A program made the position numbers and the translations under genes. From Siphonobacter sp048595215 (lineage in GTDB: Bacteria > Bacteroidota > Bacteroidia > Cytophagales > Spirosomataceae), in contig NZ_JBMDWJ010000023.1 of the NCBI RefSeq assembly GCF_048595215.1, forward strand, positions 1 through 10,276: a stretch of 10,276 nt of DNA, written 5' to 3'. The notes beneath the pieces were generated by a model that was not told the origin of the DNA, made no database searches, and was given only the letters and a program-made list of their open reading frames with translations. Positions 1-6,989 of the stretch are shown here, piece after piece; positions within the stretch are counted from its first letter, which is position 1; each line of letters starts with the position of its first letter.

Positions 1-297
1 CGGACCCAGCCAGCGAAACTGCGGATCGTTCGACCAGGCTCGGAATAGATTACCGAAATCCGCCATAACGGCTTCAATATCGTGTCCAACCAGCCGTTGA
101 GCGTAATAATTCGCCGCCTGACAAACTAGGTCGTTACCCGCTCCCAGCGTGAAGGCCAATCCCGTACCCGTCAATCCTCCTTCATCTATTAATTGAGTGA
201 CCGCGTAGGAATATACGGGGTCCCGATGAATGGCGTCACTTCCCGCACTTTTGTCGAGTGGATAGCGGGCATCCTGAACGGTAACTTTATAAATCAT
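1..297 (-). CDS. L-fuconate dehydratase-like enolase-superfamily protein (N-terminal 99 residues, runs off window)
   Basis: Read from ATG at 297 to the window edge without a stop. The protein begins MIYKVTVQDARYPLDKSAG and continues with SDAIHRDP and GLTGTGLAFTLGAGND. This arrangement (a DxRxP segment, a GSDA-x-DP segment, then a G-GLTFT-GxGN-like segment) is the N-terminal capping domain of L-fuconate dehydratases. Those enzymes dehydrate L-fuconate to 2-keto-3-deoxy-L-fuconate in the cytoplasm, using Mg2+ and acid/base residues of the C-terminal barrel. The barrel lies outside the window, so catalytic residues cannot be checked. The gene follows the SDR gene by 27 bases on the same strand with no promoter-like element between, so co-transcription is likely. 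No Shine-Dalgarno is visible, as is usual in Bacteroidota. A related sugar-acid dehydratase (rhamnonate, galactonate) is possible, but the N-terminal pattern favours fuconate. Confidence 0.85.
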   Translation of the reverse strand, partial: MIYKVTVQDARYPLDKSAGSDAIHRDPVYSYAVTQLIDEGGLTGTGLAFTLGAGNDLVCQAANYYAQRLVGHDIEAVMADFGNLFRAWSNDPQFRWLGP

Positions 298-324
298 ACA
301 AAAAAGGAATGAGGTTAGGTGCGT

Positions 325-1149
325 TTATACTTTTGCTTCCAGGGATTGCGGTACCAGCAACTTTTTGTAACCCAGCTCGGCTCCACCGCTGACGGGCAGA
401 ATACATCCGGTGATGAACCGGGCCATATCCGAAATCAGGAACAGACAGGCGTCGGCAATGACATCCCCTTCGGGACAGTACCCTAAGGCATGAATCTGAT
501 TCAGGTATGCTTCCACTTCTTCCGGATTGGGCTGTTGCTGGCTCCAGCTCCGCAGCAGAGGAGTCAGTACACCCGCCGGAGCTACGGCATTCACGCGAAT
601 CCCTAGCGGGGCGTAATCGAGAGCCATGGATTTAGTAAGAGCGTTGACCGCTCCTTTGGTGGCGGTATAAGCGGCGTGAATTTCCTGGCCAATTTCTCCG
701 ACCAAACTTCCGGTATTGAGAATCGTACCCCGAGTTTTCTTCAGCGATTCGATTCCGTGCAGCGTGGTATGATAAATGCCGCCCACGTTCACTTCAAACA
801 GGGTTTTCCATTCCGGTTCGGTCGTATCATGCAGGGCTTTTGAGGGACTGGATATGCCCGCATTGTTGTGAATGACGTCAATTCGTCCAAATTCCCGTAG
901 GCAATGCTCAATGGCTTGTTTGATTTCAACCGAATTAGCTACGTCAGCTAGCACAAACTCCGTACCCTCTGGGTTCAAGGTTGACTGGGCTTGATCAATG
1001 CTAGATCGGTCGTTACTAACGATACAAAGGCGGGCCCCCGCTCGCTGATAGGCCTGGGCACATTCGAAGCCAATCCCTTCGGTTCCTCCGGTCAAAAAGA
1101 CTACTTTGTCCGCCAGGAGGTAGCCCGCATTGGTGGCAGGTATAGGCAT
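325..1149 (-). CDS. SDR family oxidoreductase, probable sugar or sugar-acid dehydrogenase of the fucose-type operon
   Basis: A classical short-chain dehydrogenase/reductase of 274 residues. The Rossmann nucleotide-binding motif TGGTEGIG is at 20-27 and NNAG at 95-98. The structural Asn is in VNVGG (about 121). The catalytic triad is Ser148 (GSLVG), Tyr161 and Lys165 (YTATK). The C-terminal part includes VSGG, typical of the family. The acidic or basic residue that would decide NAD versus NADP is not certain. An ATG at 1149 was chosen; a GTG codon directly before it (1152) is an alternative adding one residue. Being first in a unit with an L-fuconate dehydratase-like gene, it is likely either L-fucose dehydrogenase or 2-keto-3-deoxy-L-fuconate dehydrogenase. 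The sequence alone does not separate these. The family call is very secure, the substrate inferred from context. Confidence 0.93.
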   Translation of the reverse strand: MPIPATNAGYLLADKVVFLTGGTEGIGFECAQAYQRAGARLCIVSNDRSSIDQAQSTLNPEGTEFVLADVANSVEIKQAIEHCLREFGRIDVIHNNAGISSPSKALHDTTEPEWKTLFEVNVGGIYHTTLHGIESLKKTRGTILNTGSLVGEIGQEIHAAYTATKGAVNALTKSMALDYAPLGIRVNAVAPAGVLTPLLRSWSQQQPNPEEVEAYLNQIHALGYCPEGDVIADACLFLISDMARFITGCILPVSGGAELGYKKLLVPQSLEAKV

Positions 1150-1191
1150 CACATCTATAGTTTATTGGGTTTAGATCAGGAAATGATTCGC

Positions 1192-1199
1192 CAAAAGTA
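1192..1199 (-). promoter_or_regulatory. Candidate -7 promoter element for the SDR-dehydratase unit
   Basis: Read on the minus strand the bases are TACTTTTG, an exact match to the Bacteroidota -7 consensus TAnnTTTG, 42 bases upstream of the SDR start. No clear TTTG -33 box is seen at the usual spacing, so the call rests on the -7 match and position only. Confidence 0.4.
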
Positions 1200-1284
1200 G
1201 AACCCAACCCCTAGTCGTACCTATAGAGGATTTGCTTATTTTAATGGATTATTTGATGATTATTCAGACCTAAAAATTGAAGCA

Positions 1285-1356
1285 TAAGTAGAATTATACG
1301 AACATATAAAGTAAATTTTATCGTACTTTAGTCCTAGTAAAAGGGTATATTAAGTA
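1285..1356. promoter_or_regulatory. Cluster of TAA(A)GTA motifs in the divergent SDR/araC intergenic region
   Basis: TAAGTA occurs at 1285-1290 and 1351-1356, TAAAGTA at 1307-1313, and its exact inverse TACTTTA at 1324-1330. The 1307 and 1324 copies form a 7-bp inverted repeat with a 10-base spacer. The 1285 and 1307 copies are 22 bases apart, about two helical turns, as in AraC-type half-site pairs. TACTTTAG (1324-1331) is also one base off the -7 consensus for the rightward AraC gene. Whether this is an operator is inference, because the region is AT-rich and short motifs recur by chance. Confidence 0.3.
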
Positions 1357-1395
1357 AGATACTGGAATATTCAATTTTATTCTTTGGCTATTAAA

Positions 1396-2307
1396 ATGAG
1401 CAGCACCTTACGCAGAAGGGATGGATTCGACGGAGAGAAATTGATTGGAATTCCGAGTGGAGTACTTCGGGACGTCATCCAGCCGAATCCGGCTTTATTT
1501 CCTTTGTACATCACCCATATTGGTTACTTTCCCAAGGCCCTGTTTCACTACCGGGAACGGAGAAAAGGCTGCGAAGACAATATTCTGATCTACTGTTTAC
1601 AGGGAAAAGGCCATTACGTCATTGGGGATCAGCGATTCGAAGTCGGAGCGAATCAGTACCTCCTCCTGCCCGCGACGGATTTGTACATTCGCTACTGGGC
1701 CGACTACGAAGACCCCTGGACGATTTACTGGGTACACTTTACCGGCCCCCAGATCGATGCCTTTAATCAGACGCTACACATTGTTCCCGAAAACGGACCG
1801 ATCAACCTGGCTTTTAACGAACACATCATCGATATCTGGCATAAAACCTATCAGAGTCTAGAATGGGGGTATAGTCTGGACAACCTGGCTCAGGCGAATA
1901 TGCGTCTGACGTATTTGGCGTCCCTATTTATATACCCGCCCAAGCCTTCCCTGCCTGAGCGAAGCAAGAAGGACGATATTATTTCCGCCGCCATCACGTT
2001 CATGAGTTCAAATCTCGACAAGAAGTTATCGGTGGAAGAATTGGCCCAGCAACATCAACTCTCCTGTTCATACTTTTCCATGCTCTTTCGCAAGGGTACG
2101 GGCATGGCACCCGTCGATTACCTGATTCATTTGAAAATGCGGAAAGCCTGCCAGCTGATTTACGCCGATGATGCGAAAATCAAAGACATTGCCCTGAGTT
2201 TGGGCTATGATGACCCTTTCTACTTTTCCAGGATTTTCAAAAAGAACATCGGCCAATCGCCGGAACAATATCGACTTACGGTAAAAAAAAGCCAGTCATC
2301 GGGGTAG
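1396..2307 (+). CDS. AraC family transcriptional regulator with N-terminal cupin sensor domain
   Basis: A 303-residue cytoplasmic regulator. The N-terminal half carries a cupin-type AraC ligand-binding domain (about 56-116, including YCLQGKGHYVIG and WVHFTGP). The C-terminal 195-293 is a double helix-turn-helix. HTH1 is around SVEELAQQHQLSCSYFSMLF. HTH2 and the AraC signature are around IKDIALSLGYDDPFYFSRIF, followed by GQSPEQYR. The ATG at 1396 was chosen; a TTG at 1384 would add four residues and is the only other start before an upstream in-frame stop at 1351. The gene diverges from the SDR/fuconate dehydratase unit, and such regulators commonly control the neighbouring sugar operon, so a sugar-responsive activator is likely. 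The inducer is not known. It converges with a second AraC gene. Confidence 0.92.
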   Translation: MSSTLRRRDGFDGEKLIGIPSGVLRDVIQPNPALFPLYITHIGYFPKALFHYRERRKGCEDNILIYCLQGKGHYVIGDQRFEVGANQYLLLPATDLYIRYWADYEDPWTIYWVHFTGPQIDAFNQTLHIVPENGPINLAFNEHIIDIWHKTYQSLEWGYSLDNLAQANMRLTYLASLFIYPPKPSLPERSKKDDIISAAITFMSSNLDKKLSVEELAQQHQLSCSYFSMLFRKGTGMAPVDYLIHLKMRKACQLIYADDAKIKDIALSLGYDDPFYFSRIFKKNIGQSPEQYRLTVKKSQSSG

Positions 2308-2320
2308 TTCTTTTGTTATG

Positions 2321-2368
2321 TACTACGGATCGAACGACTCTACCTCACTGTATTCATATCCCGTAGTA
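2321..2368. repeat. Inverted repeat between two convergent araC genes
   Basis: TACTACGG at 2321-2328 is repeated exactly in inverse as CCGTAGTA at 2361-2368, with a 32-base loop. It occupies the 72-base gap between convergent stops and could form a long-loop hairpin in either transcript. It has no T-tract, so it is a weak candidate for a bidirectional terminator. Confidence 0.3.
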
Positions 2369-2379
2369 TCCATTGCTTT

Positions 2380-3216
2380 TTAATCCCGCTTTCGAAACAG
2401 CGTCGGCGTAGTACCAGTGTATTTTCTGAACTGTTTACAAAAATGGCTTTCATCGGTGTAGCCAAACTCATCCGCGATTTCCTTCAAACTAAGCTGACTA
2501 TACAGCAAACGAGCCTCGATGAGTTTGATCTTATACTTGACAATGTACTGTTTCAGCGATTCTCCCGTCTGCTTCTTAAACAAAAGACTGATGTACGCGG
2601 GAGCATAATGAAACGTCTGGGCGAGATGCTCGATACTCAGGTTTTCGGGTTGATAAATATGTTGTTTGATGTAACTAAGAATGGCCTCCACTGAATCTTT
2701 CAGTACCGGTTTAGCGGGCGTCTCCCTGAATAAGTTGCGAGCCAGAATCATCAGCATACTCCGCATCAAACTATCCCGAACAATCTCAAAATAAGGCGTC
2801 TGATCGTTCGCCGATTCGGCTTCCAACACCGCCAGTAACTGGTGTAACTTCTGTTTCTCCTGCTTATCCACCACCAAAGAACCCCGACTTTGCGAGGAAG
2901 TCGTCAGTAATGTTCGAATGACGGGTTGCCACGGACGATCTTTATCGGAAGGGTGTTCCTTGTGAATCGATTCATTGAAACGGACAAAGCTGAATTCGGT
3001 CAACGCCTCGATTTCAAAGGAATGGAAATCCTCCGGCCCCAACAGGAAAACGTCGCCCTCCTGATAGGGAAAGGTGTTGCCATTGATGTGATGAATGCCC
3101 TTCCCTTTCAGTACAAAAATGATTTCGAAGTACGTATGCTTATGGACGGAGTGCATCCAAGTAGGAGCTTCGAAGTGGTAGATACTGAAGGGGGTATGTA
3201 AAATGTAGCGTTTCAT
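2380..3216 (-). CDS. AraC family transcriptional regulator with N-terminal cupin domain
   Basis: A 278-residue AraC/XylS-type regulator starting at ATG 3216. An N-terminal cupin fold (about 5-85) includes HKHTYFEIIFVLKGKG and EGDVFLLGPEDFH, as in sugar-sensing family members. A helical linker follows. The C-terminal double helix-turn-helix spans about 180-276. Its recognition segments are around LSIEHLAQTFHYAPAYISLLFKK and LSLKEIADEFGYTDESHFCKQF, ending with GTTPTLFRK. It diverges from the secreted DUF1080 gene with 110 bases between the two ATGs, so it may control that gene, itself, or both. It is not a close copy of the AraC at 1396-2307; the two share only family-level features. No clear -7 element was found on its own side. 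Confidence 0.92.
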   Translation of the reverse strand: MKRYILHTPFSIYHFEAPTWMHSVHKHTYFEIIFVLKGKGIHHINGNTFPYQEGDVFLLGPEDFHSFEIEALTEFSFVRFNESIHKEHPSDKDRPWQPVIRTLLTTSSQSRGSLVVDKQEKQKLHQLLAVLEAESANDQTPYFEIVRDSLMRSMLMILARNLFRETPAKPVLKDSVEAILSYIKQHIYQPENLSIEHLAQTFHYAPAYISLLFKKQTGESLKQYIVKYKIKLIEARLLYSQLSLKEIADEFGYTDESHFCKQFRKYTGTTPTLFRKRD

Positions 3217-3288
3217 AGAGCTAGAGCCTGCCCGTAAATCTACCGATAGATAATGGATTTTTACAATTAGAGGCTAAAGTCACATCTG

Positions 3289-3296
3289 TACATTTG
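3289..3296 (+). promoter_or_regulatory. Candidate -7 element for the DUF1080 gene
   Basis: TACATTTG is an exact match to TAnnTTTG, 30 bases upstream of the ATG at 3327. It overlaps the TTG at 3294 that would otherwise be an upstream start, which supports starting the protein at the ATG with the signal peptide. Confidence 0.45.
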
Positions 3297-3326
3297 TTTC
3301 TACAACAGATTGAACATCCTATCCTT

Positions 3327-4196
3327 ATGAAACAGATCTTCCTGCAGATAACGTGCTTTACGCTCCTGATTCTATTTTCATCCCTGAAAACGGCGGACGA
3401 ATGGACCCCGCTTTTAGATAAAGATCTCTCCCAATGGCAAAGCTATCTAAGCTATGCACACAAACCCGGCTATAATGGAAAAATACCGAAAGACGCGTCC
3501 GGTAATCCGATCGCTCCCGTTGGGTATGACAAGGATTCATTGAAGGTATTTTCGGTGATTAATGAAAAGGGTAGTCCGGTATTAAGGGTTAGTGGAGAGC
3601 TGTATGGCTGTCTGATTTCGCGGCAGTCCTACGAAAACTACCACTTAAAACTTCAGGTAAAATGGGGCCAGAAGAAATACGTGCCGCGGATGAATTTACT
3701 GAGAGATTCTGGTATCCTCTACCATTCCATTGGAGAAGCGGGAGCTGATTATTGGCGAACCTGGATGCTCTCCCAGGAATTTCAGATTATGGAAGGACAC
3801 ATGGGTGATTTCTGGTGTCAGGCTAATTCCGCCATCGATATTCGTTCGTACCCATCCGAAGGAAGTATGAGCCGAATTGCCGACGAAAAACAACCTTTTG
3901 GCACCCTCAAACAAGGAGGCGATGGCTTTTGCATGCGTTCGGGCAATTACGAAAGTCCTAATAACGAATGGACGACGCTGGAGTTAATTTGTTTCGAAGG
4001 GAAAAGCCTTCATATTGTAAACGGCCACGTGGTGATGATCCTTCAAAATTCTCGCTACATAACACCCGAAGGAAAGGAAGTTCCGATGACAAAAGGTAAA
4101 CTTCAGCTACAAAGCGAGGCCGCTGAGGTATTCTTCCGGGATATTCGCATCAAACCGCTGGAAAAAATGCCCCCGGCTTACGAGCGTTTGTTTTAA
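3327..4196 (+). CDS. Secreted DUF1080 / 3-keto-disaccharide hydrolase family protein
   Basis: A 289-residue exported protein. Residues 1-24 (MKQIFLQIT, then a hydrophobic stretch to about SLKTA) form a signal peptide without a convincing lipobox, so it is probably periplasmic. The rest is one 3-keto-disaccharide hydrolase (DUF1080, PF06439) jelly-roll domain. It opens with TPLLDKDLSQWQSYL, the family's usual 'L-xGKDLSxW' entry. In the middle are DSGILYHS and WMLSQEFQIMEGHMGDFW, and it ends with GKLQLQSEAAEVFFRDIRIKPL. Family members bind or hydrolyse 3-keto-glucosides; here the substrate is unknown. The ATG at 3327 is preferred over a TTG at 3294 because it begins the signal peptide and sits after a -7 element. 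The gene diverges from an AraC regulator and is followed directly by a terminator, so it is probably monocistronic. Confidence 0.9.
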   Translation: MKQIFLQITCFTLLILFSSLKTADEWTPLLDKDLSQWQSYLSYAHKPGYNGKIPKDASGNPIAPVGYDKDSLKVFSVINEKGSPVLRVSGELYGCLISRQSYENYHLKLQVKWGQKKYVPRMNLLRDSGILYHSIGEAGADYWRTWMLSQEFQIMEGHMGDFWCQANSAIDIRSYPSEGSMSRIADEKQPFGTLKQGGDGFCMRSGNYESPNNEWTTLELICFEGKSLHIVNGHVVMILQNSRYITPEGKEVPMTKGKLQLQSEAAEVFFRDIRIKPLEKMPPAYERLF

Positions 4197-4221
4197 TGAC
4201 ATTTGATTTCACAGAGAATCG

Positions 4222-4267
4222 TTCTCCAGGTTGTGCATCCGGTACAGCCTGGAGAATTTCGTTTTTT
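4222..4267 (+). terminator. Rho-independent terminator after the DUF1080 gene
   Basis: TTCTCCAGG (4222-4230) pairs perfectly with CCTGGAGAA (4248-4256). The stem can extend inward by six more pairs (two G-U) to a five-base loop, giving about 15 bp. It is followed by a T-rich tail (TTTCGTTTTTT). It begins 25 bases after the stop codon. Confidence 0.85.
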
Positions 4268-4446
4268 CGGACAACACAACTTACGAACCCTACCCCTTTA
4301 TGACCTGGTTTTTCTTTCAACCAGCTACTTACCACGTTAAACTATTCAAACCTTAAACCCTTTCAAACGTATTCTCCTTAATAAGGAATTACCTTTGCGA
4401 AACAGAAACAAGGGTAAGCTAAGGCCCCGAACACGAGCGTTACGGC
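4268..4446 (+). promoter_or_regulatory. Intergenic region with -7 element upstream of the AAA+ ATPase gene
   Basis: No gene is seen here. TACCTTTG at 4390-4397 matches TAnnTTTG exactly, 50 bases before the ATG at 4447. Directly upstream is a small dyad, TCCTTA-A-TAAGGA (4375-4387), which could be an operator. Another inverted repeat, CTGGTT-N8-AACCAG, lies at 4305-4324 with no evident role. No convincing -33 box was found. Confidence 0.4.
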
Positions 4447-5160
4447 ATGAATGCATGGGATGTACTGATTCACGACAAAGAAAAAATTGATTGGCAGGAT
4501 ATTCGTCTGGACGAAACGAACCGCAACTACCTTCAGCAAGTCATTAAAGAGTATCAATATGTGGAGGAACTCCGCAAATACAACCTTCCGGTGACGAACA
4601 AGCTGATGCTGGCGGGCAGCACCGGATGCGGAAAAACCAGCACGGCTAAAGCCATGGCTTCCGCCCTGCATAAACCCCTGTATATTCTGGACCTGAGTAC
4701 AGTCGTTTCGGCCAAAATTGGTGAAACGGCGGGTCATGTCAAGGCGGCTTTTGACCGAGCTTTACGCGATAAAGCGATACTCTTTCTTGATGAGTTTGAC
4801 CATCTCGGCAAAATTCGGGACGATAAGGATGTCGGCGAAATGCGACGGCTGGTAAACTCGCTCATTCAGTTGATTGATTATCTACCCGATACGGCCCTAC
4901 TCGTAGCCGCTACCAACCACCTGGAAGTAATCGATCCGGCCCTCAGAAGACGTTTTCAACTGACCTTACGCTATCAGATGCCGGGATCAGAGGAACTGGA
5001 CGCCTATTACGAAACTTTGCTCCAGACTTTTCCCGAATCCTTGCATCACGTGGACCGTAAGTACGGAGTGTCTTACGCCGAAGCGAAAGATCATTTGTTC
5101 ACGGGACTCAAATCGCTCATTATTCAATCGCTTGAATCGCAAGCGATTCCATCCTTCTGA
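4447..5160 (+). CDS. Stand-alone AAA+ family ATPase
   Basis: A 237-residue cytoplasmic ATPase with a single AAA module. Walker A is GSTGCGKT at 57-64, Walker B ILFLDEFD at 111-118 with Asp115-Glu116, sensor 1 Asn157 in AATNH, and the arginine-finger region DPALRRRF at 163-170. A short helical N-terminal segment (1-50) precedes the ATPase core and a short helical tail (about 185-237) follows. There is no protease, nuclease or transmembrane domain, so it should act on a partner. Related compact AAA proteins are often seen beside subtilisin-like proteases or other effectors. Here both sides are bounded by terminators and no partner is adjacent. Start at ATG 4447 agrees with the -7 element 50 bases upstream. 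The ATPase fold is certain; substrate and role are unknown. Confidence 0.92.
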   Translation: MNAWDVLIHDKEKIDWQDIRLDETNRNYLQQVIKEYQYVEELRKYNLPVTNKLMLAGSTGCGKTSTAKAMASALHKPLYILDLSTVVSAKIGETAGHVKAAFDRALRDKAILFLDEFDHLGKIRDDKDVGEMRRLVNSLIQLIDYLPDTALLVAATNHLEVIDPALRRRFQLTLRYQMPGSEELDAYYETLLQTFPESLHHVDRKYGVSYAEAKDHLFTGLKSLIIQSLESQAIPSF

Positions 5161-5184
5161 TTGTATCATTCGCTGGTACACTTC

Positions 5185-5216
5185 ATCCTCTGCCCATACT
5201 GAGCGGAGGATTTTTC
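5185..5216 (+). terminator. Rho-independent terminator after the AAA+ ATPase gene
   Basis: ATCCTCTGC (5185-5193) pairs with GCGGAGGAT (5203-5211) with one T-G wobble and a nine-base loop, followed by TTTTTC. It lies 24 bases after the stop codon. Confidence 0.8.
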
Positions 5217-5458
5217 TGTAAAATCCATTTTATAGTATAACATTCAGCACTGAATCTGTCTAACTCAACTGCGAATCGGACCGGCTCAACCTCGGGACGC
5301 TGGTAGGGACGTGCTGGTTGAAACTACTTTTGTTCCTATCTATCCGTAACAACGTTGCGGGCAGTTACTGAAGCTGTTTTGAACGTAGACTAACCGTACC
5401 GAGCTTTTAATGGCTGTTTGTAAGCATCGTACCTTTCCCCTTAAACTCCCGTTCATCC
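5217..5458 (+). promoter_or_regulatory. Intergenic region with -7 element upstream of the LytTR regulator gene
   Basis: No ORF with a plausible product is seen. TACTTTTG at 5325-5332 matches TAnnTTTG, implying a leader of about 120 bases. Upstream, ATTCAG-CA-CTGAAT (5242-5255) is a perfect dyad with a two-base centre. CAACGTTG (5349-5356) is an 8-base palindrome within the putative leader. Operator function for either is unproven. Confidence 0.35.
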
Positions 5459-6220
5459 ATGAATATCATCATTATTGAAGACGAGCTTCGAACGGCCCAA
5501 TCCCTTGAAAATACGATCCTCGAACTCCGACCTAACGTTCGTATCACCGGTACATACCAAAGCGTAGATCGCTCGGTACAGGCACTCAGTGAGGGGTCCC
5601 AACCGGATCTGATCTTCATGGATATTCAATTAGCCGACGGCCTGTGTTTCGAAATCTTCAAGGCCGTTAAAGTTTCCTGCCCAGTCGTTTTTTGTACGGC
5701 TTTTGATGAGTATTCACTGGAAGCTTTCAAACGGAACGGGGTTGACTACGTACTCAAGCCATTTTCCAAAGAGGACATTCGCGAGGCGTTGCGGAAAGTA
5801 GATGAACTAAAGAATTTCTTCCAACAAAAGACGGTACCAGATTTAAGCGACCTATTAGCCCGGCTCGGAGCACCCACGGGAAAAACGAGTTTTCTGGTCT
5901 TTAAAAACCAAAAATATACGACCGTTCAAACGGAAAACATTGCCTATTTCTACGTCGCAAATGAGGCTACGCACATCGTCTGCTTCGATAGGCAGGCGTT
6001 TTCAATTAATCAATCGCTCGATCAGATTACTAATTCAGTATCTGCCAGGCAGTTCTTTCGCATCAATCGGCAGTACCTAGTCAATTTCAGGGCCATTAAG
6101 GAAGTGGAACATTATTTCCTGCGAAAACTCTTGGTGAAGCTCGTCATCGAAACGCCCGATAAACTACTGGTAAACAAGGAAAAATCGCACAGTTTTCTTT
6201 CCTGGATGGAAGAGCGTTAA
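5459..6220 (+). CDS. LytTR-type response regulator (REC plus LytTR DNA-binding domain)
   Basis: A 253-residue two-component response regulator. The receiver domain occupies 1-120. It has the acidic pocket Glu7-Asp8, phospho-acceptor Asp55 (FMDIQL), Thr80 (FCTAFDEY) and Lys100 (YVLKPF), all intact. After a linker, 143-250 is a LytTR DNA-binding domain, seen as TENIAYFYVANEATHIVCFD and FFRINRQYLVNFRAIKEVE. Such regulators normally pair with a LytS/YehU-type (His_kinase) sensor and bind direct-repeat promoter sites. Here no kinase gene is adjacent on either side and a strong terminator follows, so it appears to be an orphan regulator expressed alone, with its kinase elsewhere. The ATG at 5459 gives the REC domain its usual short N-terminus. 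Confidence 0.95.
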   Translation: MNIIIIEDELRTAQSLENTILELRPNVRITGTYQSVDRSVQALSEGSQPDLIFMDIQLADGLCFEIFKAVKVSCPVVFCTAFDEYSLEAFKRNGVDYVLKPFSKEDIREALRKVDELKNFFQQKTVPDLSDLLARLGAPTGKTSFLVFKNQKYTTVQTENIAYFYVANEATHIVCFDRQAFSINQSLDQITNSVSARQFFRINRQYLVNFRAIKEVEHYFLRKLLVKLVIETPDKLLVNKEKSHSFLSWMEER

Positions 6221-6251
6221 ACTTTGATTCAATCATTATTACTTGGACAAC

Positions 6252-6295
6252 AAAAAAGCCACAAGGGGCACCTTGCGGCTTTTTTGTTTTTTTTT
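6252..6295 (+). terminator. Strong rho-independent terminator after the LytTR regulator gene
   Basis: AAAAAAGCC-A-CAAGG pairs with CCTTG-C-GGCTTTTTT around a four-base loop (GGCA), with a single A/C mismatch, followed by G and a run of nine T. The A-rich left arm gives a T-run on the other strand too, so it may also stop leftward transcription from the acetyltransferase gene ending at 6390. Bases 6296-6389 contain nothing else I recognise. Confidence 0.9.
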
Positions 6296-6389
6296 AGTCA
6301 CCTCCATTCAACCTGACGATAAGCAACGTATTTAGATTAGATACGATGAACCGGGCTCTGAATAAGCTTCTTTATTTCCAACGGTTCTC

Positions 6390-6956
6390 TTAAAGCGACG
6401 AATCCAGCGGCCGGATTACCCGGCAAGGGTTGCCAGCCGCGAATACGTCAGAAGGAATATCGCGGGTAACCACGCTACCCGCCCCAATGACCGAACGATC
6501 GCCAATGTGCACACCGGGGCAAATGACCACGCTACCCCCTACCCAAACGTCTTCTCCAATGGAAATGGGCTTGCCACTCTCCAGTCCCTCCGCCCGTACG
6601 CGGGCATCCATGGGATGCGTAGCCGCATAAATCTGCACGTTGGGACCGAACAGGGTACGGGCTCCGATGCGAACCGGAGTTACATCCAATACGGTACAAT
6701 CGAAATTAAAAAATACGTTTGCACCGATCTCAATGTTCGTTCCGTAATCACAGTAGAAAGGCGGTTGAATATTAAGTCCAGGGCCCGCCTGGGGCAATAA
6801 TTCCTGGATAAGCTGGGCTCGGGATTCGGGCTCATCTTCCCGTGATTCATTGAGGGCTTTTAGTAACAAACGGGCTCGCGTCCGTTCCGCCGTCAACTCG
6901 GGGTCCAGGGCGTTGTACAGTTCCCCCGCCAGCATTTTTTCTTTTTCTGTTTTCAT
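6390..6956 (-). CDS. Maltose/galactoside O-acetyltransferase family protein (left-handed beta-helix)
   Basis: A 188-residue hexapeptide-repeat acetyltransferase, the usual length for the Maa/LacA/NodL group. The N-terminal mac domain (MKTEKEKMLAGELYNALDPEL, about 5-55) is the signature of maltose O-acetyltransferases. Left-handed beta-helix repeats run through about 65-185 (for example IGANVFFNFDC, IGEDVWVGGSVVICPGVHIGDRSVIGAGSVVTRDIP). The conserved catalytic His is His114 in YAATHPMD, and Asn84 lies in FFNFDC. The end AAGNPCRVIR is also characteristic. It transfers acetyl from acetyl-CoA to a sugar hydroxyl in the cytoplasm; the acceptor is not defined and many homologues have broad specificity. 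It starts 33 bases after the DUF1349 gene with no promoter element between, so the two are probably co-transcribed. Confidence 0.92.
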   Translation of the reverse strand: MKTEKEKMLAGELYNALDPELTAERTRARLLLKALNESREDEPESRAQLIQELLPQAGPGLNIQPPFYCDYGTNIEIGANVFFNFDCTVLDVTPVRIGARTLFGPNVQIYAATHPMDARVRAEGLESGKPISIGEDVWVGGSVVICPGVHIGDRSVIGAGSVVTRDIPSDVFAAGNPCRVIRPLDSSL

Positions 6957-6989
6957 GACTTTTTGTACTTAGCACTTTCGTAGTAATCC

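Noticed and set aside
991..1207. Short ORFs on both strands around the SDR start
   Set aside because: They are out-of-frame shadows of the SDR coding sequence and have no family features.
3294..3326. TTG start adding 11 residues to the DUF1080 protein
   Set aside because: It would place residues before the signal peptide and overlaps the candidate -7 element.
4447..5160. AAA+ ATPase as part of an anti-phage or toxin system
   Set aside because: No effector, nuclease, protease or toxin gene is adjacent and terminators bound the gene on both sides; there is no positive evidence.
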